A stretch of DNA of 9,996 nt from an uncultured Spartobacteria bacterium (lineage in GTDB: Bacteria > Verrucomicrobiota > Verrucomicrobiae > Chthoniobacterales > UBA6821), in NCBI GenBank assembly GCA_903919105.1, contig CAIXGT010000009.1, positions 1 to 9,996 of the forward strand. Reading direction: 5' to 3'. Made by a program: the position numbers and the translations under genes. The stretch's first letter is position 1. Each line of letters starts with the position of its first letter. Shown one piece after another: positions 6,820-9,996 of the stretch. The notes below the pieces were generated by a model. That model searched no databases, was not told where the DNA came from, and saw nothing but the letters and a program-made list of their open reading frames with translations.

Positions 6820-8697
6820 ATGTCTCTCATCACCGGCAGAAGTCATCGGGTCGCATGGATCGCCGATCTCACGGGAGATTCGCAGATCTCCACGCTCAAA
6901 AGTCGTGCCGAAGTCCCTGCCGCTGACACCTGGGATCTGAAACTCATTTTTCCCGATGACACGGCCTGGGAGGCCGAGTTCTCTGATCTCGCCTCACGCT
7001 TCGAAGAGATCAATGCCTTCAAGGGAACCCTAGCCAAAAGCGCAGGGGATCTCGCCAAGGCCCTCGAGTTTGAATCCTCCCTGGATCGCTCCAGTGAGCG
7101 CCTGAACCAATATGCCGGACTGCGTCTTTCCGAGGATAGTGCGAATGATTATGCCTTGGACCGCGACGGGCGCCTCGCATCGCTATGTGCCAAGATCAGC
7201 GAGACCAGCTCCTGGATCGCCCCGGAGATCCAAGAGATTCCCGATGCAATGTTCGAGGAGTTTCTAGCCGATCCGCTGCTTGCCGACTGGCAGATCTCCC
7301 TGCAAAACCTCCGTCGTCTCAAGCCCCATATTCTGAGCAACAAGGAGGAGCGCCTGATCTCCCTCTCGATGCCGGCCCTCGGAGGTCATCACGAGACCTT
7401 CTCCCAGCTCACGAATGTCGACATGACCTTCGGTACGGTGCGCGACGACCGGGGTCAGGAGATTGAGCTGACCCAGAGCAGCTTCTCCTCCCTGCTCCAA
7501 CGTCCTGACCGCACGGTCCGTAAAGAGGCCTTCCAGAAATTCTATACGGAGTTCACAGCCCACCGCTACACGCTGGCCAGTTCACTCGCCAGCTCGATCA
7601 AGGGTGATGTCTTCCTTGCCAAGGCCCGCCATTATTCGTCAGCGCGCGAGGCCTCACTCTTCGCCGACAATGTCCCGGTAGCCGTCTATGACAGTCTCAT
7701 CGAGGCTGTCCGCTCACGACTTCCCGTCCTTCACAAGTACTACAGTCTGCGTCAGCAACTTTTCAATCTCCCTGATCTGCATGTCTACGACACCTATGCC
7801 CCGCTAGTATCGGCGGTTCAGAGCGATGTTCCGTTCGACCAGGCGATCGACATGGTGGTGAAATCGCTTCACCCGCTAGGCTCGGAATATAAGGAGACGC
7901 TTTCGCGCGGTCTGCGCGAGGAACGCTGGTGCGACCGCTACGAGAACAAGGGCAAGCGCAGCGGCGCCTTCTCCTACGGGACTTATCAAGGACCTCCCTA
8001 CATCCTGATGAACTACAAACAGGATGTCTTCTCCGACATCTACACGCTGGCCCATGAGGCAGGTCACTCAATGCACACTTGGTACTCTCGGAGAAACCAG
8101 AGTTTCCAGAATTACCATTACCCGATCTTTCTCGCTGAAGTGGCCTCCACCTTCAACGAGATCCTGCTTACCGAGCATCTGCTATCCGAGACCAAGGATC
8201 GCTCCATGAGGGCTTACCTGATCAACCGTCAGATCGATGACCTGCGCGGCACTCTTTTCCGGCAGACGATGTTCGCGGAATTCGAGAAGATTTCCCATGC
8301 AGCCGAGGAATCGGGAGCTGCCCTGACACTCGAGACCTTCCGCAGGATGTACCGCTCACTTCTGGATACCTACTTTGGAACCAGTGTTGTGATCGACGAG
8401 GACCTGGAGTTGGAGTGCCTACGTATCCCGCATTTCTACAGTGCGTTCTATGTTTATAAGTACGCCACCGGCATCTCGGCCGCAATCACTCTGGCCAATC
8501 AGGTTCTGAAGACAGGGAATACAGAGCGCTACTTCGGATTCCTGAAGAGTGGCGGCAGCAAGTTCCCGATCGAAACCCTGGAAGAGGCGGGGGTGGACAT
8601 GCGCTCACCTGAGCCGGTTAATGCGGCGCTGGCCCTCTTCGAACGCAGGGTTGCGGAACTCGAGGAGCTTCTCACAGTTCCCAACAAAACCAACTGA
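6820..8697 (+). CDS. pepF: Oligoendopeptidase F, M3 family zinc metallopeptidase
   Basis: Cytoplasmic zinc endopeptidase that cuts short and medium peptides. The zinc site is HEAGH at 412-416 (ligands H412 and H416, catalytic E413), with the third ligand most likely E440 in FLAEVASTFNE. The C-terminal substrate-binding motif RIPHFYSAFYVYKYATG (535-551) carries the conserved His and Tyr residues. The N-terminal oligopeptidase F region (about 30-215) begins with EVPAADTWDLKLIF, the usual beginning of this family. The first 27 residues are an extra, weakly basic leader with no clear function; no alternative start closer to residue 28 is visible. At 625 residues it is normal to slightly long. It begins 6 nt after gpmA and its TGA overlaps the kinase ATG by one base, so gpmA, pepF and the kinase look co-transcribed. 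It fits functionally with the peptide importer upstream. No Shine-Dalgarno site. Confidence 0.96.
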   Translation: MSLITGRSHRVAWIADLTGDSQISTLKSRAEVPAADTWDLKLIFPDDTAWEAEFSDLASRFEEINAFKGTLAKSAGDLAKALEFESSLDRSSERLNQYAGLRLSEDSANDYALDRDGRLASLCAKISETSSWIAPEIQEIPDAMFEEFLADPLLADWQISLQNLRRLKPHILSNKEERLISLSMPALGGHHETFSQLTNVDMTFGTVRDDRGQEIELTQSSFSSLLQRPDRTVRKEAFQKFYTEFTAHRYTLASSLASSIKGDVFLAKARHYSSAREASLFADNVPVAVYDSLIEAVRSRLPVLHKYYSLRQQLFNLPDLHVYDTYAPLVSAVQSDVPFDQAIDMVVKSLHPLGSEYKETLSRGLREERWCDRYENKGKRSGAFSYGTYQGPPYILMNYKQDVFSDIYTLAHEAGHSMHTWYSRRNQSFQNYHYPIFLAEVASTFNEILLTEHLLSETKDRSMRAYLINRQIDDLRGTLFRQTMFAEFEKISHAAEESGAALTLETFRRMYRSLLDTYFGTSVVIDEDLELECLRIPHFYSAFYVYKYATGISAAITLANQVLKTGNTERYFGFLKSGGSKFPIETLEEAGVDMRSPEPVNAALALFERRVAELEELLTVPNKTN

Positions 8698-9950
8698 TGA
8701 ACGCCGGATTCATCGACAGGCTTGTCGAGCGGATCCGTTTCGTGGAACCGGCCGACATCGGTCACTACCTCCAGATTCTCTCCAAGGAGAAGGGATTCCT
8801 AGAGACCATCTTCAACGCCATTCTGGAGGGGGTCATCGTCACCGATCCGCGGGACCACATCATCTACATGAACAAGGCCGCCTGTTCCTTCTTCGGGATG
8901 AACGGCGCCGAACATATCGGCAGGAGCTTGGCGGATGCCATTCCTGGACTGGAGCTCAAGTCGGTGGCGCGTCCCGGAGATGTCATGACTCGTGATCTGG
9001 AAGTCTTCTATCCGGAACACCGCTTTCTGAACTTCTATGTAAGTCCGTTAATGAGCGACGAGAAAGAGATAGCTGAGCGGGAGTTGGTGGGTCGTGCCAT
9101 TATTCTCCGCGATATCACCGAAGAGCGCCTAGAGACCCAGGAGACAATCGAGAGTGAGCGGATCTCTGCCGTGACGCTTCTTGCAGCGGGTGTGGCTCAC
9201 GAGATCGGAAATCCCCTCAACTCGCTCGACATTCAACTCCAACTTCTGGAGCGTCGCCTGAACAAGTCCCCTCTTTCCGAGAATGATCAGAAGGAGCTGG
9301 CTGACTCAGTCTCCGTGGCCCGCGGTGAAGTGAAGCGTCTGGACCAGATCATCACACAATTCCTCAAAGCAGTCCGGCCGGCTCCCCTGGAATGTAAACC
9401 AACGAATTTCAATGATCTGATCATGGAGGCCGTCGACTTCCTCCGCAACGAGGTGGAGGATCGGGGCATCACGGTGGATCTCTTTCCCAGTAAACATCTC
9501 CCCCAGGTCTCGCTCGACCCGGATCAATTCCGACAGGCTCTCTATAACGTGATCCGGAACAGCTTTCAGGCCATGGGAAGCAAGGGACATCTGCGCATCG
9601 GCACGGCCTGCGATGACTCCCATGTCTGGGTTAGCATCGGAGACACAGGAGGGGGGATCGATCCCGCCAGTGTCGGCGCGATTTTCCAACCCTACTACAC
9701 CACCAAGGAAAACGGCTCGGGCCTGGGACTCCATATCGTTCAGCGCATCGTCAGGGCTCATGGCGGCGAAATCATGATCCAGAGCGCGATGGGTCAGGGG
9801 ATGCTCTTCACGATACGTCTTCCCAGAGACGACCGCCGCGTCCGGTTCCTTCCCCCAATTACTCCCGACACAAATAATGAGAAAGCTGGAGGGAAGACAA
9901 ATATGGAACTCAGGAACTCAGAAAGAAATAATGTGCAAGGAAGTGAATGA
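8697..9950 (+). CDS. Soluble PAS-domain sensor histidine kinase, NtrB-like
   Basis: Two-component sensor that autophosphorylates on histidine and passes phosphate to a response regulator. There is no signal peptide or membrane helix, so sensing is cytoplasmic. A PAS domain spans about residues 31-145 (FLETIFNAILEGVIVTD, MNKAACSFFGMNG, IGRSLADAIPGL). The dimerisation/phosphoacceptor helix pair is at about 155-225, with H168 in AAGVAHEIGNPLNSL. The ATPase domain at about 235-376 has N-box N288 (NVIRNSFQAM), G1 GDTGGGID (315-322), F-box FQPYYTTK (330-337) and G2 GSGLGL (340-345). This arrangement is closest to NtrB/AtoS-type kinases that partner NtrC-type regulators. The start overlaps the pepF stop as TGATG, suggesting translational coupling. 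The last about 35 residues lie beyond the domain, are polar, and are partly encoded by the GGAACTCA octamer repeat, so they look like acquired non-conserved tail. The signal sensed is unknown. Confidence 0.94.
   Translation: MNAGFIDRLVERIRFVEPADIGHYLQILSKEKGFLETIFNAILEGVIVTDPRDHIIYMNKAACSFFGMNGAEHIGRSLADAIPGLELKSVARPGDVMTRDLEVFYPEHRFLNFYVSPLMSDEKEIAERELVGRAIILRDITEERLETQETIESERISAVTLLAAGVAHEIGNPLNSLDIQLQLLERRLNKSPLSENDQKELADSVSVARGEVKRLDQIITQFLKAVRPAPLECKPTNFNDLIMEAVDFLRNEVEDRGITVDLFPSKHLPQVSLDPDQFRQALYNVIRNSFQAMGSKGHLRIGTACDDSHVWVSIGDTGGGIDPASVGAIFQPYYTTKENGSGLGLHIVQRIVRAHGGEIMIQSAMGQGMLFTIRLPRDDRRVRFLPPITPDTNNEKAGGKTNMELRNSERNNVQGSE
9904..9921. repeat. Second copy of the GGAACTCA octamer repeat, inside the kinase gene
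   Basis: GGAACTCA occurs at 9905-9912 and 9913-9920. The 18 bases at 9904-9921 are identical to 892-909 and in the same orientation. Here the repeat is translated, giving the MELRNSE-like part of the kinase tail (residues 403-409). The surrounding bases are AT-rich like the intergenic region at 892, suggesting that the kinase frame runs on into what was intergenic DNA. Confidence 0.85.
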
Positions 9951-9972
9951 GTTTTTGAATCTGTATTCTGCA

Positions 9973-9996
9973 ATGCTTCCTGCGCTTTGTATTATC
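9973..9996 (+). CDS. Possible start of a downstream gene, perhaps a response regulator (partial)
   Basis: An ATG at 9973, 22 nt after the kinase stop, opens a frame reading MLPALCII up to the window edge. A short hydrophobic first strand of this kind, just before an expected acidic pair, is how receiver domains of response regulators begin, and the kinase next to it has no partner in view. However, only eight codons are visible and the acidic residues lie off the edge. The same frame is also open upstream through other ATGs at 9931 and 9877, so the start is uncertain. No Shine-Dalgarno site. Treat this as a guess from context. Confidence 0.3.

Noticed and set aside
1..9996. A novel defence or mobile system
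   Set aside because: All substantial genes belong to known housekeeping, transport, peptidase or signalling families. No transposase, integrase, nuclease or toxin-like gene was found on either strand.

Overview
The window reads as ordinary, tightly packed bacterial chromosome with a mid-to-high GC appearance. It holds one leftward gene (trigger factor, cut by the left edge) and, diverging from it, a rightward block of eight complete genes plus the possible start of a ninth. None of the genes has a recognisable Shine-Dalgarno sequence at a normal distance, and two intergenic repeats with an 8-bp period are present. The protein sequences look like a Gram-negative phylum other than Proteobacteria. 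My best guess is Verrucomicrobiota or a relative, but this is a weak inference from style, not a database match.

Layout. (1) Positions 1-800, minus strand: tig, N-terminal 266 residues. (2) 801-1019: divergent intergenic region with the tandem octamer GGAACTCA and a second octamer-like array of GCCTAAAA type. (3) 1020-5613: a peptide ABC importer in the order binding protein, OppB/DppB-like permease, OppC/DppC-like permease, OppD/DppD-like ATPase. The ATPase is short and no second ATPase follows. (4) 5616-6002: a DUF202 three-helix membrane protein 2 nt after the ATPase, so probably in the same operon. (5) 6003-6063: a short gap with two perfect inverted repeats and a possible -10 box. (6) 6064-6813: gpmA, the 2,3-bisphosphoglycerate-dependent phosphoglycerate mutase of glycolysis. 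(7) 6820-8697: pepF, an M3-family zinc oligoendopeptidase. (8) 8697-9950: a soluble PAS-containing, NtrB-like sensor histidine kinase that overlaps pepF by 1 nt. Its C-terminal tail runs through another copy of the GGAACTCA repeat. (9) An open frame enters the right edge and could be a response regulator.

How the genes may work together: the importer would bring peptides into the cytoplasm, PepF would cut them, and the kinase coupled to pepF could sense a cytoplasmic or metabolic cue. The first two steps follow from family knowledge; the link to the kinase is inference from gene order. I see no prophage, insertion sequence, CRISPR array, tRNA or rRNA. No gene here is clearly of an undescribed type. 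The most unusual signals are the octamer repeats (one inside a coding tail, where one extra unit would join the kinase frame to the next open frame), the absence of Shine-Dalgarno sites, the roughly 85-residue insertion in the binding protein, and the single truncated importer ATPase.
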